From SVTX01 sp045638125 (GTDB lineage Bacteria; Bacillota; Clostridia; Oscillospirales; CAG-272), in NCBI GenBank assembly GCA_045638125.1, contig JAZUAS010000116.1, positions 1 through 14,451 on the forward strand: a stretch of 14,451 nucleotides of DNA, read 5' to 3'. Below, piece by piece: positions 6,811 to 14,068 of this stretch; the first letter of the stretch is position 1; every line of letters starts with the position of its first letter. Below the pieces are notes generated by a model. The model was not told the DNA's origin. It searched no databases and saw nothing but the letters and a program-made list of their open reading frames with translations. The translations under genes and the position numbers were made by a program.

Positions 6811-7095
6811 TTATTCTTCAGTGTCGTCTGAGCCGACGTTTGCAGCTGCATTTTTGCCGATCTCATCGGATTCCTCGTTGATAACGAGATCCTCCTCGAC
6901 CTCCTTGTTTGCGTTTTCGTCGATGTTAAGTACAGCCGCCGCCTTCTTCTTGGCTTTTCTCCAAAGAACGACTGCGGTAGCGCCTACTGCGATAACTATT
7001 CCGCTTATAGACGTTGCCAGAACGGTTGCGCTGGTAGGGTCGATATAAAGCGAGTTTATTTCAAAAAGTCCGTGTGCGATCTCAAAAAGAAACAT
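6811..7095 (-). CDS. Small single-pass membrane protein with acidic tail
   Basis: 94 residues. A short N-terminal part (1-20, with EINSLYIDP) leads to one hydrophobic span at about 23-45, then a basic cluster RKAKKK (46-51) and a strongly acidic, probably unstructured tail to the end. The positive-inside rule puts the tail in the cytosol. AAAGGAGG lies 8 bp before the ATG, a very strong ribosome site. The gene lies 125 bp after the YidC-TagF gene and has its own perfect promoter and terminator, so it can be made in excess of the operon. Similar small proteins with an 'IDP...TM...KKK...NIDENxNKE' pattern accompany clostridial LtaS-like and YidC genes in my recollection. A role as a partner or scaffold of these membrane enzymes is inference. 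Confidence 0.8.
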   Translation of the reverse strand: MFLFEIAHGLFEINSLYIDPTSATVLATSISGIVIAVGATAVVLWRKAKKKAAAVLNIDENANKEVEEDLVINEESDEIGKNAAANVGSDDTEE

Positions 7096-7149
7096 AACAA
7101 AAACCTCCTTTTAGCCTCGATATGCGAGACCTTGTTCTTACCAACGGAT

Positions 7150-7178
7150 ATTATATCACAACTTTCGGTTTTTGTCAA
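7150..7178 (-). promoter_or_regulatory. Consensus sigma-A promoter of the small membrane protein
   Basis: On the minus strand, TTGACA (7178-7173) and TATAAT (7155-7150) have exactly 17 bp between them. It lies in the gap after the YidC-TagF stop codon, with a leader of about 48 bases. No terminator is visible between the two genes, so read-through from upstream is also possible. Confidence 0.85.
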
Positions 7179-7220
7179 CTCTTTGTTTTCGGCAGATCTT
7201 TCTTCGATTTAACGCTTTTT

Positions 7221-9317
7221 TCAGCTTTTCTTTTTTCTGGAAGCAATAGCATTCAAAATGTATTTTGCTCCGACCTTCGCTCCCGAGCCTACGTTGTAGA
7301 CCGCTTTGTGGAGCGCCGCGTCTATCCTCTCCTCAAACTCGCCCGAGCGGCCGAACATATCGGCGACGTATCTGTCAACGTCCTTGACATCGCTCTTTTC
7401 AATCGAAATTCCGATCTCGTCGCGGAGAGTGATCTCAATGGGCTCGCAGCCGATCTTCTCCCAGTTGGGGTTGAGGACCTTCATTTTGGTGTTGACGAAC
7501 AGGACGGGGCGCTTTGTAGCAAAGCTGTATTCAAAGGAGATTCCCGACCAGTCGGTTATCATCAGATCGGCGGAATATATCGAGGAGTTGCCCGAAAAAT
7601 CAAGCTCAAAGGTAAGTCCCTCGCCCACCTTATCCTGCCATTTTTCCACGATCGCCTGCATACGCGGTCCGTATCTCTTTACGTACTCGGGGTGAGGACG
7701 CACGGTGATGTGATATTCGTCCGAAAGCAGCTTTTCAAGCATCTCGTCTATGCAAGAGTCGAGAATATTATCCTCGTTCCAGGTGGGAGCGATGAGGATC
7801 TCGCGTCTGCCGCCCGTCTTGTGAGTTGCTCTCTCTTTTTCACCTATCGCGATAAGGTCGTCGGCAAGAGGATAGCCGAACTCAACGAGGGTCTTTTCGC
7901 GGAGACCGTAACACTTGACGGTTGCCGCCATTTCCCTCTTTATATGCTCTCCTGCGCAGAAAACGGTATCAAACGCGTCGAGAGAGCCCTCTTTCATTCC
8001 CATGTGCATGCTCATGAGCGCGTGGGGAACGTAGACGTACTCAATATCCTTTTTTATTATCGACTTTTTGAGGTAATACTTGTCGAGATCGGGGGTAGTC
8101 ATAACCACCATATCGGCTTCCATTTTCATCATAAGCGGAATGGTCTTTTTGAGACCGATATAGTAGGGCTTGATCTGTGTATTGGTCTTCGCCACCTCAA
8201 AAATGACGTCTTTGGGGTCATTTGTAACGTAGTGAACGGTGATATTTGAGCGAGAGATCAGCTCCTCTATAAGGCTCTTATAATACTTATAAAATCCGCT
8301 CTTTTCCGAGTAGATAACCAGGTGCTTATTGACTATCTTGAAAAATTTTTTGTAGTCTTGACGCTCTCTCTTGCGGTTTTCCTTCCAATCGGCGTCCTTT
8401 TTCTTGGCAGGCTCAAGAGCCTCTATCTTTTTCAGCTCCTCGCGGCTGCGCTCAAGCGCCTCGTAGTCCACGTACTTCTTGGGATTTATAATGACGTTGA
8501 GAATATACATCTGCGCCACCGAGAAAAGGTTTCCAAGTATCCAGTAGAACGCCGTACCCACGGGAACTATGCAACCGAGAACCACCGAAAGCGAGACCGA
8601 AAACGCCATTACGCCGTATTTGTTGAAATTGCTCTGCTCGCTTTGAAGCACGTTGGAAATATTCTGCGTAAAGCAAAGAACGAAGGACGAAAGTCCCGCC
8701 ACCACGGGAACAAGGGTGTACCATCCCCAAGTAGCCGTAGGAATTACCGAGAGGTCGATGCCAAAGAAGGAAAGGTCGAGCGCCCTCACACTTTCAACTA
8801 TCCCTGCAAGGGTCGCGCCGTCAACTCCGGCAACGACAGAAGACGCGGTGAGCGTTCCGTTCTTTATCGCCTCGACAATACCTAGCTGAAATGCCGAGTC
8901 CTCGGTGTTAAGCCCAAGATGCGCCGCAAGGGACAGCACGGTTCCGTCACTGACCGAAAATAGGTAGCTGAGCGGATGGTTGATTATAAACACCACGCCA
9001 AGCAGCAGAATTATCTGCAAAGCAAGCGGAACGAGCGAGAGCATCGGGTGATACTTCGCCTCCTTGAAAAGTCTTGCCTGCTCGTCGGCGATAGTGTCGC
9101 TGTCTCCGTAGTGCTTGACCTTTATCATATTGATCTCGGGTTGTATCTTCACCATCTGTATAGAGTTCTTGTGAATCCATACCGATACGGGAAGCAACAC
9201 CAGCTTTGTGGCAAGGGTGAACAGAATTATGGCAAAGCCGTAGTCTCCCACTATCTGCCAGAGCCATTTCATCAGCATTCCGAGCGGAATGCATATATAA
9301 TACAAGATCTGATCCAT
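7221..9317 (-). CDS. YidC/Oxa1 membrane insertase fused to TagF-like CDP-glycerol glycerophosphotransferase
   Basis: 698 residues in one uninterrupted frame. Residues 1-280 are a YidC/Oxa1 domain: five hydrophobic spans (about 5-22, 27-47, 93-113, 200-218, 236-275), a charged cytosolic hairpin around 50-90, and the family-like QPEINMIKVKHYGD. Residue 38, where Gram-positive YidC usually has a key Arg in the groove, is Lys. Residues 281-325 are a charged, probably helical linker. Residues 330-690 are a GT-B type transferase with APTW (510-513), RPHPE (540-544) and ADLMITDWSG (583-592), matching the TagB/TagF glycerophosphotransferase signature. The C-terminus of YidC is cytosolic, so the transferase would sit at the membrane inner face, where CDP-glycerol is available. 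AGGAGAG precedes the ATG. It lies 13 bp after the second LtaS-like gene and is clearly in the same operon. The exact substrate (glycerol-phosphate or another polyol-phosphate) is not shown by sequence. Confidence 0.9.
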   Translation of the reverse strand: MDQILYYICIPLGMLMKWLWQIVGDYGFAIILFTLATKLVLLPVSVWIHKNSIQMVKIQPEINMIKVKHYGDSDTIADEQARLFKEAKYHPMLSLVPLALQIILLLGVVFIINHPLSYLFSVSDGTVLSLAAHLGLNTEDSAFQLGIVEAIKNGTLTASSVVAGVDGATLAGIVESVRALDLSFFGIDLSVIPTATWGWYTLVPVVAGLSSFVLCFTQNISNVLQSEQSNFNKYGVMAFSVSLSVVLGCIVPVGTAFYWILGNLFSVAQMYILNVIINPKKYVDYEALERSREELKKIEALEPAKKKDADWKENRKRERQDYKKFFKIVNKHLVIYSEKSGFYKYYKSLIEELISRSNITVHYVTNDPKDVIFEVAKTNTQIKPYYIGLKKTIPLMMKMEADMVVMTTPDLDKYYLKKSIIKKDIEYVYVPHALMSMHMGMKEGSLDAFDTVFCAGEHIKREMAATVKCYGLREKTLVEFGYPLADDLIAIGEKERATHKTGGRREILIAPTWNEDNILDSCIDEMLEKLLSDEYHITVRPHPEYVKRYGPRMQAIVEKWQDKVGEGLTFELDFSGNSSIYSADLMITDWSGISFEYSFATKRPVLFVNTKMKVLNPNWEKIGCEPIEITLRDEIGISIEKSDVKDVDRYVADMFGRSGEFEERIDAALHKAVYNVGSGAKVGAKYILNAIASRKKKS

Positions 9318-9330
9318 TTTTCTCTCCTAT

Positions 9331-11277
9331 TTATTTATAAAGATCTCCCACGTCGGTTCTCTTTACGATCTCCCAGTTTTCGGGGTCATGAGCGCTACCC
9401 GTGATCTTATACTCCACTATCTGATCCTCGTTAAGCTGATTTACAAGAGCGTTGGCGGTGACTTGAAGCAGGTATCTTCGCTCTCTGTCCTCGCCCTCGG
9501 GAATATCGAAGAACGAAAGCCCGTCCTTCGCGTCAAGCAGTCCCTCGGACTCAAATATGGTGTTCCAAAGCTCGTCCTGCGAGATCTGTGCCGTCGAAGT
9601 GGCAAGAGGTGTTCCACTGTCTCCACTCTTTTTAAAGAACATAGCAGTAACACGGACTCCGCTGTCTTTTTCCTTGTCGTCGTCCTCGTCCGGTTCGCGG
9701 TCTTCTTCCCCCTCGTACGAGGTTTCTGCCTCGGTCTCGGTAGTTTCGGAATCCTCGCCACCTGTCACGGTCTCGTCTTCATCCTCGCGCTCTCCTATAA
9801 GACCGTAATCGCTTACCGCATAAGGGTGGTCGCCCGTGATAACTATGGTTGCGTCCTCATAAACGCCAAGACGCTTCATTTCTTCAATATATTTGTATAT
9901 GATCGCAAAGTTCAGCTTGATCGCCACGTCGGAATCGTAGCTGATGTCAGGCTCCCAATTTTCGTCGTAGGCTATCGGAGTATGACATCCGTCAAGATGG
10001 ATAAAGGTGAACTTCCCCTTTTGCTGCACGGTTGCAAAATCTGAATTTTCAATATGATCATAAACCGCTTTAAGGTCAGAGTCATAGGGGATTATATCCT
10101 TGTAGCCGTCCTTGCCCTCCAGCTCGTAAACGGTATGGGCATTAAAGTCGGGCGTGCTCATATATCCCATAGCTCCCTTTGCAACAAAGGGGAGATAGCT
10201 TGAAAGCGCGAGTCTGGTCATGTCAAAGGACAAAAGAAACGGCTCTTTGACGTAATATCCCGAAACCGCGGTCACGTTATCTACGTATTCGCCCATAACC
10301 GAAGCGTTTTCGTAGGCGTAATATTCCTTGGTGTAAAGATTTATATCGTAGCCATGCTCCTTGATCGTCCGCAAATGTCCTCCGTCGCTGTAAACATTTT
10401 CGAAATATTCGGTTCTGCTTGTCGAAAAATCGTTGTCTATTCCCGTCAGTATCGACGTAACGGCTGGATAGGTGCGGCAATAAAGGCTGGTATAGTCGCT
10501 AAAATAAGTGAATCCGTCAAGCCCCGCGAAAAATTCGGGATCGCTCTCAAGCATCTTATCGTAGTATGCCGCGTCAAATCTGTCAACGATAAACACCACC
10601 ACGTTTTTCTCGCTCGAAAGCTCGTTAAAGCCATCAAAGGTCAGAATATCGGTGCTTCCCACCTCGGCATTACTCATCTGCTTGCGCTGGTCAACGCGAA
10701 CCCAGACGTCGCTTGTAAGCGAAAACACCATCATGCTAACACCCTGCATTCCTATAAGGGTTATCATGGCTATTACGGTGATCGTCTCGATAAGCTCCGT
10801 ATGCTTTTTTGAAAGCAGTACGACCGCAACCACCGCTCCGCCAATAAGCGTGACCCATATAAGAGTGTTGAATATCAACGGCAACAGGTCTACGCCGTGA
10901 GTTCCCACTCCGTCACCGACGAGAGCGTCAACACCCATATTCATAAAGCTTCTCTGGGCAAAAAGCAGAACAGACACCGAGAGAAGAACTCCGCACGCTA
11001 TTCGGTAAGCTCTGCCGCGAAGAAGAATAAGAGAGGCAAAGATCACTACCGCCGCCACAAGCGCAAAAAGAGCGCAGAGCGGCAAAAAATCTGCAAGAGA
11101 ATATCGGAATTCATCCATATTCCCGTAATAGATGTCAAACGGACCGAAAACACAGACGGTCAGCGGCATAGCCAGCGACAAGAGAATCGAGGGCAAAAGC
11201 TTTTGCCTAAAAGATATTCTCTCGGTCTTGCTTTTCTGACGGACCTCGCAGGATCCGTTATTTGTGCTTGGACACAT
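9331..11277 (-). CDS. LtaS-like membrane phosphotransferase (sulfatase superfamily) with acidic insertion
   Basis: 648 residues from the chosen ATG. About five N-terminal membrane spans (about 27-45, 64-86, 93-108, 131-155, 165-188) precede an extracellular alkaline-phosphatase-superfamily domain. Asp232 in FIVDRFD, Thr269 in CRTYPAVTSILTG (the position of the sulfatase nucleophile), His427/His432 in FIHLDGCH and Asp483-His484 in ITGDH form a plausible metal site and nucleophile, as in lipoteichoic acid synthase and phosphoglycerol transferases. A Glu/Asp/Thr-rich stretch (about 496-539) is inserted right after the GDH motif and is absent in the paralogue next door. A 9-codon longer frame exists, but its extra codons contain the ribosome site itself. 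It lies 44 bp after the first paralogue and 13 bp before YidC-TagF. Donor lipid and acceptor are unknown. Confidence 0.88.
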   Translation of the reverse strand: MCPSTNNGSCEVRQKSKTERISFRQKLLPSILLSLAMPLTVCVFGPFDIYYGNMDEFRYSLADFLPLCALFALVAAVVIFASLILLRGRAYRIACGVLLSVSVLLFAQRSFMNMGVDALVGDGVGTHGVDLLPLIFNTLIWVTLIGGAVVAVVLLSKKHTELIETITVIAMITLIGMQGVSMMVFSLTSDVWVRVDQRKQMSNAEVGSTDILTFDGFNELSSEKNVVVFIVDRFDAAYYDKMLESDPEFFAGLDGFTYFSDYTSLYCRTYPAVTSILTGIDNDFSTSRTEYFENVYSDGGHLRTIKEHGYDINLYTKEYYAYENASVMGEYVDNVTAVSGYYVKEPFLLSFDMTRLALSSYLPFVAKGAMGYMSTPDFNAHTVYELEGKDGYKDIIPYDSDLKAVYDHIENSDFATVQQKGKFTFIHLDGCHTPIAYDENWEPDISYDSDVAIKLNFAIIYKYIEEMKRLGVYEDATIVITGDHPYAVSDYGLIGEREDEDETVTGGEDSETTETEAETSYEGEEDREPDEDDDKEKDSGVRVTAMFFKKSGDSGTPLATSTAQISQDELWNTIFESEGLLDAKDGLSFFDIPEGEDRERRYLLQVTANALVNQLNEDQIVEYKITGSAHDPENWEIVKRTDVGDLYK

Positions 11278-11285
11278 TTTTATAA

Positions 11286-11292
11286 TTCCTCC
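11286..11292 (-). promoter_or_regulatory. Ribosome site fixing the start of the second LtaS-like gene
   Basis: GGAGGAA on the minus strand ends 8 bases before the ATG at 11277. An ATG at 11304 would put this site inside the coding sequence, so the shorter start is preferred. Confidence 0.85.
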
Positions 11293-11321
11293 GAAAAAAA
11301 TCAACCGATATATACTTGCTG

Positions 11322-13094
11322 TTAGTTGATAATGTCAGTCTCCGAAGCGATACTCCAGCTCTCTCCATCGTTGGCATTTCCGACTATTTTGTATTCGTAA
11401 AGACGGTTATATTTAAGTCCGTTTTTCTTTGAGCTTCTATATTGCTCAAAGATATATCGTCTTTCTCTGTCGATGCCCTCAGGGACGTCAAAAAAGCTCT
11501 CTCCGCGCTTTTCCTGCGCCAAGCCTTCAGACTCCCATATAGTCGCCCAAAGCTCGTCCTGCGAGATCTGTGACGTCGAGGTGGCAAGCGGAGCTCCACT
11601 GTCTCCGCTTCGCTTAAAGAACATAGCGGTGACGCGCGTTCCGTCGTCATTTTCGCCGGCTTCCCCGAGCACCTGATAGTCGTCAAGCGCCGCCGCGTGG
11701 TCACCCGTAATGATTATTGTAGCATCCTCATATACGCCAAGCGCCTTCATCTGATCGATGTAATAGTAGATAAAGCTAAAGGTAAGCTCGATGTTTTGCT
11801 TCGAGGTTTTGGATATGTCGTGGCAGCCGTAAAGGTGAATAAAGGTAAAGCGCCCATCTCCCTCCACCGTGTGCATTCCGCTCTCCTCAAGACGATCTAA
11901 AAGCGCCGAGGTCGACTTTGAATTGACCGCAAACATTTCGTCCTCGGTCGACTCGTAAAGTGCGTGATCGTTAAAGGTAGGCGTGCTGAGATAGCTCGAC
12001 CATCCTCTCATCGCTACGGGCAAATACTGACTCAAGGACAAAAGCATCATGTCTCTTGCAAGAGCAAAGTTGTTGTCTATCGAATATTTCTCGAGGCCCT
12101 TGGTGTTATCTACGTAATCGTCCATAACCGACGCATCGTTATACGCGTATTTCTTTTCGGTGTAGAGGCTTATAGTGTATCCGTTTTCGCGAAGGACACC
12201 GAGCATTCCGCCGCCGTCGCCGTAAAAGCGCTCAAATGCGGCAGATTTGGACGATTCAAAATAATCGTGGTCTTTTCCCGTCAGTATCGACGCCACCGCA
12301 GGATAGGTGCGCGCGTAGAGGCTTGTGTAATCCGAAAAGTGAGTAAATCCGTCAAGCTTTGAGAAAAATTCGGGGTCCTTTTTGACCATGTTCTCATAAT
12401 AGTCGGCATCAAAGCGGTCTACGAGGAAAAAAACTATATTTTTGCCGCTTGAAAGCCGGTCTACGCCGTCGTAGGTCAGAATCTTCTCGCCCTCTTGTCT
12501 GTCAAGGATGGGAGTCAACACGTCTGTAGAAATACAAGTGACACCAAAGGTCACCGCCTGCATTCCGATAAGGGCGATCATGGCGATAATCACCACCGTA
12601 CTGACGATCTCTCCGCTCTTTTTGCGAAGAAGTATCGCTCCTACTATAATGATCGCTCCGGAAAATAGCCATATCGCAGTGTTGACCGCTATTACTCCTA
12701 TGCTGAAGCTGACGGTATTGTTTCCGTCTCCCTCAAGAAAAGAAGCACCCAAAAGAGGGTTAAGATAAGTCCTCTGCACGAAAAGCATCAGAGATAGCCA
12801 CGTTACGGTAGCGCAGCCTATATCAAAGGCTATGCCTCTCCAAAAGATCAATGCAAGAAATATCACTGCCGACGCTATAAGGGCAAAGGGCAGAGTGTAG
12901 GGCAGAAAATCTCCGAGAGAAAACAAAAACTCCTGCAAATTTCCGCTATATATATCAAAAGGTCCGAATATGCAGACGGTAAATGGCGCCGCAAGGGACA
13001 AAAGGAGAGCCGGCAAAAGCTTTTGCGCGAACGTTCTTTTCGATTCGTTGCCGCGCTGTATATTTTCCGCCGATTCGATGACGTTAGAGTTCAT
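11322..13094 (-). CDS. LtaS-like membrane phosphotransferase (sulfatase superfamily)
   Basis: 590 residues and the first gene of the operon. Five N-terminal spans (about 26-45, 65-85, 89-107, 133-156, 166-189) precede an outer-face catalytic domain with Asp226 in FLVDRFD, Thr263 in ARTYPAVASILTG, His420/His425 in FIHLYGCH and Asp465-His466 in ITGDH, the same catalytic pattern as the next gene. The two proteins align along their whole length, including GPFDIY near the first span, FSDYTSLY before the nucleophile and DxPEGxDRERRY near the C-terminus, so they are tandem paralogues. It lacks the acidic insertion of its partner. A frame 14 codons longer is open upstream but has no ribosome site. 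Transfer of glycerol-phosphate from phosphatidylglycerol is the family's best-known reaction; the real product here is not shown. Confidence 0.88.
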   Translation of the reverse strand: MNSNVIESAENIQRGNESKRTFAQKLLPALLLSLAAPFTVCIFGPFDIYSGNLQEFLFSLGDFLPYTLPFALIASAVIFLALIFWRGIAFDIGCATVTWLSLMLFVQRTYLNPLLGASFLEGDGNNTVSFSIGVIAVNTAIWLFSGAIIIVGAILLRKKSGEIVSTVVIIAMIALIGMQAVTFGVTCISTDVLTPILDRQEGEKILTYDGVDRLSSGKNIVFFLVDRFDADYYENMVKKDPEFFSKLDGFTHFSDYTSLYARTYPAVASILTGKDHDYFESSKSAAFERFYGDGGGMLGVLRENGYTISLYTEKKYAYNDASVMDDYVDNTKGLEKYSIDNNFALARDMMLLSLSQYLPVAMRGWSSYLSTPTFNDHALYESTEDEMFAVNSKSTSALLDRLEESGMHTVEGDGRFTFIHLYGCHDISKTSKQNIELTFSFIYYYIDQMKALGVYEDATIIITGDHAAALDDYQVLGEAGENDDGTRVTAMFFKRSGDSGAPLATSTSQISQDELWATIWESEGLAQEKRGESFFDVPEGIDRERRYIFEQYRSSKKNGLKYNRLYEYKIVGNANDGESWSIASETDIIN

Positions 13095-13102
13095 CAAGCG
13101 TA

Positions 13103-13107
13103 CCTCC
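13103..13107 (-). promoter_or_regulatory. Ribosome site fixing the start of the first LtaS-like gene
   Basis: GGAGG on the minus strand lies 8 bases before the ATG at 13094. The alternative ATG at 13136 has no such site and lies within the probable leader. Confidence 0.85.
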
Positions 13108-13146
13108 AAAAAATTATATGTTAATAAAGTAAACACTTATCTATAT

Positions 13147-13175
13147 ATAATACATCAAAACAGGAAAAAAGTCAA
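13147..13175 (-). promoter_or_regulatory. Promoter of the LtaS-LtaS-YidC/TagF operon
   Basis: On the minus strand, TTGACT (13175-13170) and TATTAT (13152-13147) are 17 bp apart, each one base from consensus. A start near 13140 gives a leader of about 45 bases with no evident fold. Confidence 0.7.
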
Positions 13176-13420
13176 GTCACGCGAGGTTAATTTTGTTTTT
13201 CGCACATTTACAGAGACGCTTTCGATGGCACACCTGTCCGTTTTGGCATAAACTGTAAGCAGAGGGGCGTTTTATGTCGATATTCCCCTCTCAAAAAGGC
13301 AGTATATTTCCCTTTTTATGATTAAAGGCCCGCTATCTGCGGCAAGAATATTCCTAACGACATAGATAGGCTAAAGAACACGCCGCGGAAGCGCAATTAA
13401 AGCGAAAGGAATATTTGAAA
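13176..13420. other. Gene-free divergent spacer between the envelope operon and mazF
   Basis: No convincing coding sequence is present; the longest plus-strand ATG frames close to the toxin are 15 codons and lack ribosome sites. There is a 7-bp inverted repeat AGAGGGG (13261-13267) / CCCCTCT (13285-13291) with a 17-base gap and no T-run. The motif ATATTCC, or its complement, recurs near 13281, 13348 and 13409. I found no -35/-10 pair for mazF that I trust. Confidence 0.5.
13404..13410 (+). promoter_or_regulatory. Ribosome site choosing the mazF start
   Basis: GAAAGGA lies 10 bases before the ATG at 13421 and only 4 bases before an in-frame TTG at 13415. The ATG is therefore preferred. Confidence 0.65.
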
Positions 13421-13876
13421 ATGCTTACAAATATCAGACGAGGAGATATATTTTACGCAGATCTCAGCCCCGTGGTAGGGAGCGAGCAGGGTGGACTCCG
13501 TCCGGTACTTATCATACAAAACGACGTAGGCAACCGTTACAGTCCAACGGTTATCGCCGCCGCCATCACCTCCCGTATGGGTAAGACCAGACTGCCGACT
13601 CACATCGACATCCACGCCGACAAGGTCGGTCTTGCAAAAGACTCTGTGATTCTGCTTGAACAGATACGCACACTTGACAAACGTCGCCTGAAGGAGAAAA
13701 TGGGGCATCTCGACGGCGCAGTGATGACTCAGGTCAACAGTGCCATAGCCGTAAGCTTCGGGCTTGGCGCAGAGCATTCAAGCATCGCCGCGCCACCCGA
13801 CGCATCCCCCGGAGCGGTGGCATCCGTTGCCGACGCCTACAGAGATTCCGGGCAGGATGGCAACGTTTTAGGTTAA
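13421..13876 (+). CDS. mazF: MazF/PemK-family (EndoA-type) mRNA interferase toxin
   Basis: 151 residues. The first 115 closely follow Bacillus EndoA, a ribosome-independent endoribonuclease: RRGDIFYADLSPVVGSEQGG, RPVLIIQND, AAAIT and DSVILLEQIRTLDK. Arg27 and Thr50 match the catalytic Arg and Thr of that enzyme, so it should be active. A tail of about 35 residues after position 115, rich in Ala, Ser, Pro and Gly, goes beyond the usual 116-120 residues and looks unstructured. In Bacillus the antitoxin gene sits directly upstream; here the 320 bp upstream hold no such gene, and the next gene downstream is an aldolase. The cognate antitoxin must be elsewhere, be replaced, or be lost. The gene ends in a strong terminator, so it forms a single-gene unit. 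Confidence 0.93.
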   Translation: MLTNIRRGDIFYADLSPVVGSEQGGLRPVLIIQNDVGNRYSPTVIAAAITSRMGKTRLPTHIDIHADKVGLAKDSVILLEQIRTLDKRRLKEKMGHLDGAVMTQVNSAIAVSFGLGAEHSSIAAPPDASPGAVASVADAYRDSGQDGNVLG

Positions 13877-13882
13877 ATTTGG

Positions 13883-13923
13883 CGGGCGGTCCGCATCTTT
13901 TGAGATGCAGATCGCCCGTTTTT
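13883..13923 (+). terminator. Terminator of mazF
   Basis: The hairpin starts at CGGGCGGTCCGCATCT, has a TTTG loop, and returns through AGATGC and ATCGCCCG with one mismatch and one G-T pair. TTTTT follows directly. It begins 6 bp after the mazF stop codon. Confidence 0.88.
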
Positions 13924-13974
13924 GAACTTTTCAAGCTTTATCAAGCGTTTTTGAGAAAAAGTTGTTATTCCCTA

Positions 13975-14003
13975 TTGATTTTCGCAAGGTTTTATGGTAG
14001 AAT
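13975..14003 (+). promoter_or_regulatory. Promoter of fba
   Basis: TTGATT (13975-13980), a 17-bp spacer and TAGAAT (13998-14003) preceded by TGG, an extended -10. The leader to the aldolase ATG is about 58 bases and shows no strong fold. Confidence 0.7.
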
Positions 14004-14068
14004 ATATTCGTTAAATAAAAAACAAACGTCTTCTGCGCATTTTAGAGCAGACAAGAAAGGTAACACAA

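Noticed and set aside
7122..8249. A 375-codon plus-strand frame opposite the YidC-TagF gene
   Set aside because: It is antisense to a gene with clear family motifs, has no ribosome site and its translation looks like no known protein.
11278..11304. Longer N-terminus of the second LtaS-like protein
   Set aside because: The extra codons contain the GGAGGAA ribosome site of the internal ATG.
13261..13291. Inverted repeat AGAGGGG/CCCCTCT as a terminator or operator
   Set aside because: The 7-bp stem has a 17-base gap and no T-run on either strand; it is too weak for a firm call.
13274..13369. Short ATG frames upstream of mazF as a possible antitoxin
   Set aside because: They are only about 15 codons, lack ribosome sites and do not resemble MazE/EndoAI.
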